Assembly: GCA_945877885.1 (NCBI GenBank)
Contig: CAMCSI010000009.1
Span: forward strand, 1-15,769
Source of the DNA: Chlamydia trachomatis
GTDB lineage: Bacteria > Chlamydiota > Chlamydiia > Chlamydiales > 2-12-FULL-49-11
Length of the DNA: 15,769 nucleotides
Reading direction: 5' to 3'
The translations under genes were made by a program, and so were the position numbers. The notes beneath the pieces are model-generated. The model had not been told where the DNA came from and did no database searches. It saw nothing but the letters and a program-made list of their open reading frames with translations. Positions within the stretch are counted from its first letter, which is position 1. Each line of letters opens with the position of its first letter. Positions 1-7,029 of the stretch are shown here, in pieces.

Positions 1-72
1 GAAGCTCCAGCAGCTCCAGCTAGTTTTATCGGTAGAATTTTTTCGAATGTAAAAGCTTTTTTTGGTTACTAA
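1..72 (+). CDS. C-terminal end of an unidentified protein (5' end outside window)
   Basis: An open frame enters at base 1 and stops at a TAA at 70-72, giving 23 residues. They begin with an Ala/Pro-rich stretch (EAPAAPA) and end in a short amphipathic or hydrophobic tail (FIGRIFSNVKAFFGY). A strong terminator follows about 60 bases downstream, which supports this as a real gene end. The Ala/Pro run looks like a linker before a C-terminal amphipathic helix. Too little is present to name a family. Confidence 0.55.
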   Translation, partial: EAPAAPASFIGRIFSNVKAFFGY

Positions 73-130
73 AAAATAGAGTATACTTGCCATCAAAAGT
101 AGTTGAGGTAAGGTGAAATTCGAAATGGTG

Positions 131-172
131 AAAAAAAGATAGGCGACGAAATTATTCGTCGTCTATTTTATA
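131..172 (+). terminator. Rho-independent terminator downstream of the first partial gene
   Basis: A 12-bp stem (139-150 with 155-166, one G-T pair) closes a 4-base ATTA loop. An A-run lies before it (131-137) and a T-rich stretch after it. The A-run and T-run on both sides mean it could act in either direction. It fits as the terminator of the gene ending at 72. Confidence 0.8.
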
Positions 173-289
173 TCAAAGAAATTATATTAGACAAGCTGGT
201 ATTGATCGTAGATCAATCCAGCAAAGATAAACAAGTCTTATGGTTCATATTTGATAGAGGCAAGAGTTTTTTAAACTCTTGCCTTTTTT
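173..289 (+). ncRNA. Possible small RNA or structured leader between two terminators
   Basis: This stretch has no credible ORF but lies between two intrinsic terminators. It contains a strong hairpin: GCTGG(T)ATTGATC at 195-207 pairs with GATCAATCCAGC at 211-222, leaving a single bulged T and a 3-base loop. It then ends in a terminator hairpin with a T-run. Two terminators in series with no gene between them imply either a short independent transcript or a tandem terminator. No clear -35/-10 pair was found before 173, so the small-RNA reading is inference. Alternatives are a structured 3' UTR with a backup terminator, or an attenuator-like leader for the gene at 368. Confidence 0.3.
259..289 (+). 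terminator. Strong rho-independent terminator
   Basis: A perfect 11-bp stem (GGCAAGAGTTT at 259-269 with AAACTCTTGCC at 273-283) and a TTT loop are followed immediately by six T residues at 284-289. This is a textbook intrinsic terminator. It lies 78 bases before the start at 368, so that gene needs a promoter in 290-355. The nearest candidate there (TTGCAT at 312-317 with a poor -10 near 335-341) is weak. Confidence 0.85.
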
Positions 290-367
290 GTTGGGCAAAT
301 ATTTCAGCAGGTTGCATTAAAGAGGTATTTATGACAAACTAGAAAATACTTTTTTTAGGGGGCTGTT

Positions 368-2578
368 ATGCATGCGTTTTTCTTTCGAAATCATCGCGCT
401 TTTCTTGCGGTGATACTTTTTGTTGTGGCTGTTTCGATGCTTTTTTATGGTGCTTCTGGGAAAGATATTGCGCAGGGTGTTTTGCGCGATGAGGTGGTTT
501 ATAGGGTTGGGGAGAAGGGGCATCAAAAAGTGGTTACAAAGAGGCAGATTGAGGCGATGAAGACCTATTTATCGTATGATATGGGCTATTTCTTCAATGA
601 CTCTTTAGATAGGCAAAATATTTTTGCCGACGGTTTTTTTCTAGAGCTTATCAGCTCTTCTTTTGGCAAAAAACTTCTTCAAAAAACTTTTTCGTTGGTG
701 GAGGGGGATTTTGGCAAGAGGGTAAAGTTACATAGAAAGCATCGTATGTACAGACATCCTTCGGGAAAGTTTAAGCTAGAGGATGTGATGCAGCGTTATG
801 CTCGGAATCTTTATGAGGGCTATAAAAAGGTGCAGGATCCTCAAAGAGAGGTAAGCGTAAGTCTTATGATTGATCTTATAGAGCTTGCTGCATTGCAGAA
901 AGACTTTAAGCCCTCAGATATGCAAAAGCTTGCTTTATTATCGGTAAGAGATAAAAAGCTTGGGCATGATCCTGTGATTGATCAGATGAATTTTGCTTTA
1001 TTTCACACCAAAAGTAATGCCGAGATGTTTGGGGCAGCCTTTATGGAGCTTATGGCTCAGGCGGTGCTTGAGGGGGCAAGGTTTGCAGGGGATCATGGCT
1101 ACAGCACTTTATATGAAGAGGCAGAAGGGGTGATCATGAGACGGGCTTTATCAAATTTAACAAAAAAATATCCTATGATAGAGAAAAAAGAGGAGCTTGA
1201 AAGGCTTAAAGACCGGTATGAGGCGGGCCTTGGCATTTCTAGAAAGGATTTGGTGGAGGCGGCGATGTCTGTGATTACGTTTCAAAAGATGATGAAAGAT
1301 GTGGACAATACCGTTATTTTAGATTCTATGGCGTGTGAAAAGCTATTTAGTGACAAGGTGGACACATTGCTTGTTGCAAAGGTGCAGGATAGCCCGAATA
1401 TGTCGATTGCGGGGGTTCAAGATGCTCTAGAGCTTCAGTGCTATTTAGAGTGTATTGGTAAATGCCAGGGCTTTTTGCAGGTGCCAAAGAGCTGTTATGA
1501 AAGAGAGGCTATTTTGGAAAGGGCTTCTGATTTGATTACTTCGGAGTATGTTCTTAAGCTAGCAGGATGCACAAGGGAGCAGATGTTAAGTTCTATGTCT
1601 CAAAAAAGTGTTTGGGGATTTCAGACATCGGATAAAGGCTGGGGGCTTTTATGTGAAAAGTTTTCTTTTGATAAAGGGATGGAAAAGAAGGGTAGATTTA
1701 CCTATTTGCAGGCACTAGATGCAAAAATAGGTGAAGGGGTGGATCTTTTTACAAGAGAAAAAATGGTGGAAGAAAGACCTGATTTAGCAGCAAAAACTTT
1801 AGCAAAAGCAGAGTTAAAAAGGGCAGAGATTTCATTGCATGCAAAAGTTTCGTCCAATCAGTTTGGGGAGGGATTTGATGAAAAGGCCCTTCTTTCAAAG
1901 ATTGAGGGTCTTGAAGAGGGAGAAGAGCTTTGCTGCTACACTCAGGATAATCAGATGTATTTTCGGGTCATGGTTGTGAAAAAGCCAGGCAAGGAGATTG
2001 GCTTTCCTTCTTTTAGACAGGCAAAGGATAAGGGGTATTTGAGATTACTCTTGGATGAAAAACTCACTGCTTTAAATAAGGGAAAAGAGTTTAGTGATTC
2101 TGGAAGAGAGGCTTTAATGCACCGTCTTATCAAGAAGGAGGCAGGACCGGTAATTGCTAAAGAAATTATTGATGCAGAAAAGGAAAAGCTTTTTTATTTA
2201 AACCATCAGAAAAAAAGGCTTGAGGCATGGAAAGGGGAGGAAGAGCCAGCTGCTTTAGACGAATTATTAAAGCAATTTTCTGTTGTAGTAAGCAGTGAGG
2301 TAATAGGTAGAGAGGGGGAAAATAAGCATTTGGCTCAAGAGGAATTTTTTACGTTAACTAAAGGGGATATTTCTTCCTATCATACAATTGGTAGGGGGTC
2401 TGTATATTATGTACAACTTGTTGCAAAACAAGTGGATAAAAATAAGCTACAAACTCTTTGTAAAAAGCTGTATCGTGAGCTGGCAGATGAGGCTCGTGGG
2501 GCGATGTATTCCTCCATTGTTTCTCATATAGAGGAAAATAAGATGATAGAATATTCAAGGTTTAAGGAAGGTGCGTAA
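368..2578 (+). CDS. Membrane-anchored PpiD/SurA-like periplasmic protein, putative chaperone
   Basis: This 736-residue protein has a short N-terminal basic segment and one hydrophobic helix at about residues 11-30 (LAVILFVVAVSMLFYG), then a long mostly helical soluble region. The layout (N-terminal anchor, a segment YRVGEK...VVTKRQIEAMKTYL like the start of SurA_N domains, long helical body) resembles PpiD/SurA-type envelope chaperones. I see no clear parvulin catalytic domain; residues about 515-560 may be a decayed remnant. Cysteines cluster at C358, C362, C366 and C376, with a CC pair at 522-523, which suggests disulfides if the domain is periplasmic. The ATG at 368 is supported by AGGGGG at 357-362, five bases upstream. 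The gcvH-like gene follows almost without a gap, so the two probably share a transcript. Chaperone function is inferred from architecture only. Confidence 0.5.
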   Translation: MHAFFFRNHRAFLAVILFVVAVSMLFYGASGKDIAQGVLRDEVVYRVGEKGHQKVVTKRQIEAMKTYLSYDMGYFFNDSLDRQNIFADGFFLELISSSFGKKLLQKTFSLVEGDFGKRVKLHRKHRMYRHPSGKFKLEDVMQRYARNLYEGYKKVQDPQREVSVSLMIDLIELAALQKDFKPSDMQKLALLSVRDKKLGHDPVIDQMNFALFHTKSNAEMFGAAFMELMAQAVLEGARFAGDHGYSTLYEEAEGVIMRRALSNLTKKYPMIEKKEELERLKDRYEAGLGISRKDLVEAAMSVITFQKMMKDVDNTVILDSMACEKLFSDKVDTLLVAKVQDSPNMSIAGVQDALELQCYLECIGKCQGFLQVPKSCYEREAILERASDLITSEYVLKLAGCTREQMLSSMSQKSVWGFQTSDKGWGLLCEKFSFDKGMEKKGRFTYLQALDAKIGEGVDLFTREKMVEERPDLAAKTLAKAELKRAEISLHAKVSSNQFGEGFDEKALLSKIEGLEEGEELCCYTQDNQMYFRVMVVKKPGKEIGFPSFRQAKDKGYLRLLLDEKLTALNKGKEFSDSGREALMHRLIKKEAGPVIAKEIIDAEKEKLFYLNHQKKRLEAWKGEEEPAALDELLKQFSVVVSSEVIGREGENKHLAQEEFFTLTKGDISSYHTIGRGSVYYVQLVAKQVDKNKLQTLCKKLYRELADEARGAMYSSIVSHIEENKMIEYSRFKEGA

Positions 2579-2579
2579 G

Positions 2580-2918
2580 ATGAAGATGACAGATACTTAT
2601 GAGTGGGTTTTTTTTGATGGTAAGATTGTAAAATCAGGGATTACAAAAAAGGCGCAAAAAGAAATTGGCGAAATTGTCCATATTCGTTTTCCTAAAAAGG
2701 GCCAAATGATTGAAAAGGGGGATCCTATTTTGGTTTTAGAGTCCACAAAATCAGCAATTGACACCTATGCACCCATATCTGGGGAGATCGTAGAAGTAAA
2801 TAGCCATTTGATGGAAAATCTAGATCATTTAAATGCAGATCCAGAAGGAGCAGGATGGCTCTTTCATATTAAGCCCTCAAATCTTGATGAATACCACGCT
2901 TTAGAAGATTATAGATGA
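2580..2918 (+). CDS. gcvH: GcvH-like lipoyl carrier protein
   Basis: This is a glycine cleavage system H-like protein of about 112 residues. The lipoylation motif LESTKSAIDTYAPISGEIVEVN matches the GcvH consensus (ESVKAxxDxYAPxSGEVxEVN), with the modified lysine at residue 57 counted from this start. Hallmarks before it are GITKKAQKEIGEIVHI and the PKKGQMIEKGDPI turn. It is slightly shorter than typical GcvH (about 125-130). The frame also allows a GTG at 2571, but AAGGAAG at 2564-2570 is correctly spaced only for the ATG at 2580 (the ATG at 2586 is also possible), so I chose 2580. It starts one base after the upstream stop codon. No gcvP, gcvT or lpd lies in the window. As I recall, chlamydiae carry gcsH beside nqrE without a complete cleavage system, so its role may be as a lipoyl carrier or relay rather than in glycine catabolism. 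Confidence 0.9.
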   Translation: MKMTDTYEWVFFDGKIVKSGITKKAQKEIGEIVHIRFPKKGQMIEKGDPILVLESTKSAIDTYAPISGEIVEVNSHLMENLDHLNADPEGAGWLFHIKPSNLDEYHALEDYR

Positions 2919-3316
2919 TAAAATTTTGCACTATTTGGAACTATAGAAGTCATAAGATCAGTCATTTTTTCTACTTTTTCAACCCTTAGCATTGCCCCAG
3001 AAATAGTAAAAATTATCGAGTAGGAACATGGTTTATTGGAAAAGTGTGGGAATTCATATAAAAGTTTTAGTTTTTCTTTATCAGTTACATCCATAATCAT
3101 AACGATTTTTCCTGGATCTATTTTATAAAGTTTTTCTGGATTTTCTTGAGGAATGTTTGTTAATAAAATAGTGGGTAATTTATACATTTGATCATAAGTG
3201 AGAATTCGTATTTGAGGATTGCATATATAGGGTCTTGAAACTCGATGGTTCATTGAATCCATAAACATAGATGTGTATCGAAATTTAAAACTTACAATTG
3301 CTTCCATGGAAAACAT
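2909..3316 (-). CDS. Small protein of unknown function between gcvH and nqrE
   Basis: This 135-residue ORF has no family I recognise. The middle (about residues 47-90, including LPTILLTNIPQENPEKLYKIDPGKIVMIMDVTDKEKLKLLYEF) alternates strand and helix in a way that suggests a small alpha/beta fold, possibly like a response-regulator receiver or nucleotide-binding domain. That is weak inference. There is no signal peptide or transmembrane helix. Its 3' end overlaps the gcvH 3' end by 10 bases, tail to tail. There is no Shine-Dalgarno before the ATG at 3314-3316 or the in-frame ATG at 3305-3307. A TATATT hexamer about 8 bases before the first ATG could be a -10 box giving a nearly leaderless message. 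It fills a gap with no competing gene. Confidence 0.5.
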   Translation of the reverse strand: MFSMEAIVSFKFRYTSMFMDSMNHRVSRPYICNPQIRILTYDQMYKLPTILLTNIPQENPEKLYKIDPGKIVMIMDVTDKEKLKLLYEFPHFSNKPCSYSIIFTISGAMLRVEKVEKMTDLMTSIVPNSAKFYHL

Positions 3317-3351
3317 GTTAATAAAATATATAATTTATGTATAGATTTTTT

Positions 3352-3993
3352 TTATTTTTTTAGAAGATTCATGCCTGAAAATGCCATAAAGGCAAGGGCG
3401 ATAAGTCCTGTTGTAATAAAGGTAATACCCATCCCTTTTAGCCTTTCAGGGATCTGTGAATAGGAAAGTTTTTCTCGAATAGAGGCAATGAGTACGATGG
3501 CAAGATACCAGCCAAGGCCTGTGCCGGCGCAAAAGACAATAGTTGGGATCAAAGGATAGTTTCTTACAACGCTGAAGAGGCATGCACCCAATATGGAGCA
3601 GTTGACAGCAATCAGGGGAAGGTGGACCCCGAGTGCTCGGTATAGAGGGGGGAACATATTTTCAAGGATCACTTCAAGTATCTGGACAAAGGATGCAGTG
3701 ATTGCGATAAATATCATTAGTTCAAGATAACCTATGTCTATTATGGGACGAATAGGGATCCATGAAAGGGACAAAGGGCTAGTTAGGAATTTGTGAACAA
3801 ACCAATTAATGGTTCCAGAAAAAGTGGTGACGATAAAAATTGTAAAGCCGAGCCCATTTGCGGTTTTTAATTTTGTAGAGCAGGCAAGGTATGAGCACAT
3901 TCCCAAAAAATAAAATAAAAGAATATTTTGAATAAACAAGGATTGAATGAAGACGCCAATCAAAGAAACAAAAGTAAAATCACCTAGCCACAT
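3352..3993 (-). CDS. nqrE: Na+-translocating NADH:quinone reductase subunit E
   Basis: NqrE is an integral membrane subunit of the Na+-pumping NADH:ubiquinone oxidoreductase. With NqrD it binds the intramembrane iron centre between the cytoplasmic and periplasmic electron carriers. The 213 residues form about six hydrophobic segments. Family signatures are FLGMCSYLA near the N-terminus, LPLIAVNCSILGA in the middle and IREKLSYSQIPERLKGMGITFITTGLIAL near the C-terminus. The iron-ligand cysteines are present at C33 and C132. It is slightly longer than the usual ~200 residues because of a longer loop around residues 60-85. It is separated from nqrD by an opposite-strand gene and has its own promoter at 4016-4044. 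Only a weak GGA lies before the ATG. Confidence 0.97.
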   Translation of the reverse strand: MWLGDFTFVSLIGVFIQSLFIQNILLFYFLGMCSYLACSTKLKTANGLGFTIFIVTTFSGTINWFVHKFLTSPLSLSWIPIRPIIDIGYLELMIFIAITASFVQILEVILENMFPPLYRALGVHLPLIAVNCSILGACLFSVVRNYPLIPTIVFCAGTGLGWYLAIVLIASIREKLSYSQIPERLKGMGITFITTGLIALAFMAFSGMNLLKK

Positions 3994-4015
3994 ATTTTTC
4001 CGTATAATTTTTTTT

Positions 4016-4044
4016 ACTATACTTTTTTATTTTAATCTGATCAA
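4016..4044 (-). promoter_or_regulatory. Sigma70-type promoter for nqrE
   Basis: Reading the minus strand, TTGATC (4039-4044) is followed by a 17-base AT-rich spacer and TATAGT (4016-4021). This matches the -35 consensus in 4/6 and the -10 in 5/6, with ideal spacing. The predicted start near 4009 leaves a leader of about 15 bases before the nqrE ATG at 3991-3993. It lies in the divergent gap between nqrE and the inserted gene at 4118, which explains how nqrE can be expressed apart from nqrBCD. Confidence 0.65.
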
Positions 4045-4117
4045 GCGTGAAAAAATGGTGTATTTTTAAATGGTTAGTAATTAGACTATTTATTAAGAAA
4101 ATAAAAAGGATGTAATT

Positions 4118-5551
4118 ATGGAAATTAATAGAAAAAGCCCTGATAGTGTAATGTCTAATATAAATACCAATCCTTTTCATAATGGGCCATTAACTGATGA
4201 TCCAGATTTTGAAGTTCCAATTTTTGATAATGATATTGTATTACCTTTAAGTAGAAGGGATTTTCAAGAAATCAATGCTTTATTATCAGGTTCGACAGAA
4301 GAAAAAGTAGATGAAGTTGCAAAAAGGACTACCTCACCTTCAAGCAGAAGGAAGGCAGAAAAGCAAGAAAAAAAAACAGAAGATGAGTCATTTTATAAAA
4401 TATTAGATGCATACGCAGCATCTAATGCAAAGGAAGCTGGAGCTTCTACTTCTAGCTCAAATAATAAAGGAGAAGAATCTACAAATTCAACATTTTCACC
4501 CGTTAATAGAAAATGTGGTAAATTGGGTGGTGCTGAGAAAAGGCAAGCATTACACGAAGACTTAGCTAACTTTTCTCAGAGACAAGCAGCGTTTTTTGCT
4601 CCTCACTTTTTGGTAAGAGCACTAGTTGCTATTGAAGAAAATAAGGAGTCACCTTTGTATGATATCTATCAAAAATTTCAAGAAATCAAAGGGTTCTTGG
4701 TAGAAGAATTTAGTGAGAAACTAGACAAAGAACTTAAGAAGATAAGTGCTCAAAGGATACTTTTAAGAGATGGTAGATCCTTAGAGGTTGAAAAAAACTA
4801 TTATTTGGAAAAATTTTCCAGAAATTTTGATGAAAAGCTTACAGAGTTTAGGGAGAGTGAATTGGCATACTTTCCAATTGAATCAGTCGGTGGGAGAAAG
4901 GCTAGGGCGGAAGAAATTACCCTGGCAGGAAATTGTTTTTCAGCATTTATGAATGATTATTCTAGAAAATTTTTATTTTTGACTTATGAAAGAATGAGAA
5001 TGGCTTATGATAATACAATGTCTTCCTATGCAGAAATGGTGGCATCAAATGGGGAGGAATTTGTTGATTTAATTCTATTGATGCTTAGAATCGAAGATAT
5101 GGATTATATAAATATTTTGAATAAATTAGATAATAAAGAGGGCTCAAAGAAAAATAGCATTATAATTGAAGCGGCAAATCAAATGTATATGGTAGATAAT
5201 GAAAAAATTTACAACGATGAAGAAAAGGAATTTTTTAAGACTTTCTATTTACAAATGTTTAATAGCTTTGGTAGTGAGTCGATGGAAAAAGTTGAGCAAG
5301 AGTATGTAAAAGAGTTGGATGCTTACAAAGCGCTATTTCCGGGTTATATGGGTTATAAAGCTGAAGCATACGTGAATCAAGTATGTAAAATGTGCGGTAT
5401 CGAAGATAAGAATATGGTAAAAAATTTATTTAAAGAATATCTAGCCGATATCTATAATAAAGATATTAATCGTGAAATTTGTGAAAAAAATTGTTTGAAA
5501 AGAGTGATGCAAATGGCTAAAACAATTAAGGGAGAAGAGAAAGCTACGTAG
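4118..5551 (+). CDS. Unknown 477-residue protein inserted between nqrD and nqrE
   Basis: I do not recognise this protein. The first ~30 residues are polar and rich in Ser, Asn, Pro and Thr. Residues ~70-125 are charged then Ser/Thr/Asn-rich (ASTSSSNNKGEESTNSTFSP) and look disordered. Residues ~135-477 are predominantly helical and charged. There is no signal peptide or transmembrane segment. Near the C-terminus four cysteines are arranged C423-x2-C426 and C455-x3-C459, which could bind a metal. AAGGA lies 7 bases before the ATG at 4118. It is transcribed against the nqr genes on both sides and converges on nqrD with a 74-base gap lacking a strong terminator. The disordered polar N-terminus without a Sec signal is compatible with a type III secreted effector of a chlamydia-like bacterium, but that is inference. 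Confidence 0.8.
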   Translation: MEINRKSPDSVMSNINTNPFHNGPLTDDPDFEVPIFDNDIVLPLSRRDFQEINALLSGSTEEKVDEVAKRTTSPSSRRKAEKQEKKTEDESFYKILDAYAASNAKEAGASTSSSNNKGEESTNSTFSPVNRKCGKLGGAEKRQALHEDLANFSQRQAAFFAPHFLVRALVAIEENKESPLYDIYQKFQEIKGFLVEEFSEKLDKELKKISAQRILLRDGRSLEVEKNYYLEKFSRNFDEKLTEFRESELAYFPIESVGGRKARAEEITLAGNCFSAFMNDYSRKFLFLTYERMRMAYDNTMSSYAEMVASNGEEFVDLILLMLRIEDMDYINILNKLDNKEGSKKNSIIIEAANQMYMVDNEKIYNDEEKEFFKTFYLQMFNSFGSESMEKVEQEYVKELDAYKALFPGYMGYKAEAYVNQVCKMCGIEDKNMVKNLFKEYLADIYNKDINREICEKNCLKRVMQMAKTIKGEEKAT

Positions 5552-5625
5552 ATATTGGCTTATCTTAGTAATATGAATTAAAAGATAGTCATTTCTGCAT
5601 AAATTTTTCTGCTTAAGAGGAGTGA

Positions 5626-6264
5626 TTAGGTTGGTGCGCGATTTTTTTTGTTGTAGATCCAGATAAAGATACCGATGATAAAAAAGGCTGAGGGAGCTAG
5701 GGTCATTAGATTGCAAGGGACAAGGCGTGAGGGATGTTCTGCTGTAGCAAATAAGATTGCTGGCAACACTTTATAGCCAAAAATAGAGTTTGAGCCGAAA
5801 AATTCTCTTATCAAACTCACTAAAACAATAATCATCCCATAGCCGCTTGCCGCCCCTGCCCCATCTAAAAAGGCGATCCAGGGGGAGTTATTACGGGCAA
5901 AGGATTCACAGCGGCCCATCACGATGCAATTGGTGATGATTAATCCAACAAATACAGATAAAGTTCTTGAAAGGTCGAATAAATAGGCTTTGATACATTG
6001 ATCCACGATGATTACAAAGGTGGAGATAATGACAAGCTGAGCGATCATCCTTACACTATTTGGGGTAAAGTTTCGGATAAGGGAAACAAATAGTGAGGAA
6101 AGGCTTGTGACAAAGATTACGGCAAGTGCCATCACAAGAGCTGTTTTCATCTGAATTGTCACAGCAAGGGCAGAACATATGCCTAAAACAGCCACAAGGA
6201 TTTGGTTGTCTTTATAGATAGGGTCAAGAAATGCCCGTTTTGGGGTGATTTTTGTCATAAACAT
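5626..6264 (-). CDS. nqrD: Na+-translocating NADH:quinone reductase subunit D
   Basis: NqrD is the membrane partner of NqrE; the two are inverted-topology homologues holding the intramembrane iron site. The 212 residues show about six hydrophobic segments and the signatures LGICSALAVT, FVGLIITNCIVMGRCESFA and FLDGAGAASGYG...LIREFFGSNSIFGY. Cysteines C30 and C113 sit at the expected iron-ligand positions. The frame begins at ATG 6262-6264, with a second in-frame ATG at 6256-6258. Neither has a Shine-Dalgarno. A TATTCT hexamer directly abuts the first ATG; if it is the -10 box, translation would have to start at the second ATG. The gene stands alone, with opposite-strand genes on either side cutting it off from nqrC and nqrE. 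Confidence 0.97.
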   Translation of the reverse strand: MFMTKITPKRAFLDPIYKDNQILVAVLGICSALAVTIQMKTALVMALAVIFVTSLSSLFVSLIRNFTPNSVRMIAQLVIISTFVIIVDQCIKAYLFDLSRTLSVFVGLIITNCIVMGRCESFARNNSPWIAFLDGAGAASGYGMIIVLVSLIREFFGSNSIFGYKVLPAILFATAEHPSRLVPCNLMTLAPSAFFIIGIFIWIYNKKNRAPT

Positions 6265-6364
6265 AGAATAGCAATTATTTTATTTATGAAAAGAATTTTT
6301 ATACCCTTGTCTTTATTCTCGGGGACCTTTAAGCTTTTGCCAAAAATATATAGGAGAAAGAGCT

Positions 6365-7003
6365 ATGGAGGTAAAACCTATTGATTATTGCCCTTATTAT
6401 GAATCTTCGGATTGTCCAGATGGTGATGATCCTTGTGGAGATCCAGGAAATTCTACAGAGTCTGCAACTCAGGCTGTTTTTCATAAACATATAAGTAAGA
6501 GTGGGCTTAAGCTGGAAAGAGAACATTTAGCTAAAAAATTAGATGAATATATTTCTGAAACAATTTTTGCATTTTCAAAGGAATTGGAAGAGGTTACTGA
6601 AACAGTGGTTTTTGAGAAGGTGTTTGAAAAATTTACCAGTAGATTTCAAACGCAAGTAACCATCGAATTACCAGGAATTATTCAATCTACCCTTTCTGAA
6701 GAAAATCTAAATAAATTTGATGAAGAAGATTCTATTAGGACAATACAAGAAGATTTTCCAACTCTTTTTAAAGAGGTTTTATTAAAGATGCGAAATACAT
6801 ATCTTTTATCAGAGAAATTTCAAACATTAAAAGTGGCGTTAGAAATGATTATTGACAAATCTAATACAGATCTCCATCAGCGTTTCACATTAAACCAGAA
6901 GTTTCAAAAGACGATAGAAGAGTACGGCTCTTCCTTTTCAATGTTAAATTATAACCAATTTAAAAATATTATCACTGATATAGTCCTTGATAAATCATCC
7001 TAA
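6365..7003 (+). CDS. Unknown 212-residue protein, first gene of a pair inserted between nqrC and nqrD
   Basis: This is an unrecognised soluble protein. The first ~35 residues are unusual: acidic, with Cys and Pro (YCPYYESSDCPDGDDPCGDP), carrying three cysteines in the first 24 residues. The rest is highly charged and helical (from HLAKKLDEYISETIFAFSKELEEV onward) and probably forms a helical bundle or coiled coil. There is no Sec signal or membrane segment. The start is well supported by AGGAGA at 6352-6357, 7 bases before the ATG. The 509-residue gene follows after 26 bases in the same orientation, so they form a two-gene operon. It is divergent from nqrD. A secreted or host-interaction role is possible for a lineage-specific protein of this kind but is not shown by any motif. 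Confidence 0.75.
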   Translation: MEVKPIDYCPYYESSDCPDGDDPCGDPGNSTESATQAVFHKHISKSGLKLEREHLAKKLDEYISETIFAFSKELEEVTETVVFEKVFEKFTSRFQTQVTIELPGIIQSTLSEENLNKFDEEDSIRTIQEDFPTLFKEVLLKMRNTYLLSEKFQTLKVALEMIIDKSNTDLHQRFTLNQKFQKTIEEYGSSFSMLNYNQFKNIITDIVLDKSS

Positions 7004-7029
7004 AAAACATCTTAATAAGGAAAAAAAAC

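Noticed and set aside
195..222. Inverted repeat as an insertion-sequence end or attachment site
   Set aside because: No second copy elsewhere in the window and no transposase or integrase; it fits better as an RNA hairpin.
2571..2579. GTG at 2571 as the gcvH start
   Set aside because: It would abut the AAGGAAG ribosome site with no spacing; ATG 2580 is properly spaced.
3980..4180. 66-residue minus-strand ORF before nqrE
   Set aside because: Overlaps the nqrE start, its promoter and the start of the 477-residue gene; its content comes from AT-rich regulatory DNA.
5561..5587. Hairpin TATCTT/AAGATA between the 477-residue gene and nqrD as a terminator
   Set aside because: Six AT-rich pairs with a 15-base loop and no T-run.
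5441..5716. 91-residue minus-strand ORF between the 477-residue gene and nqrD
   Set aside because: Overlaps both flanking genes (antisense to one, out of frame with nqrD); composition is not protein-like.
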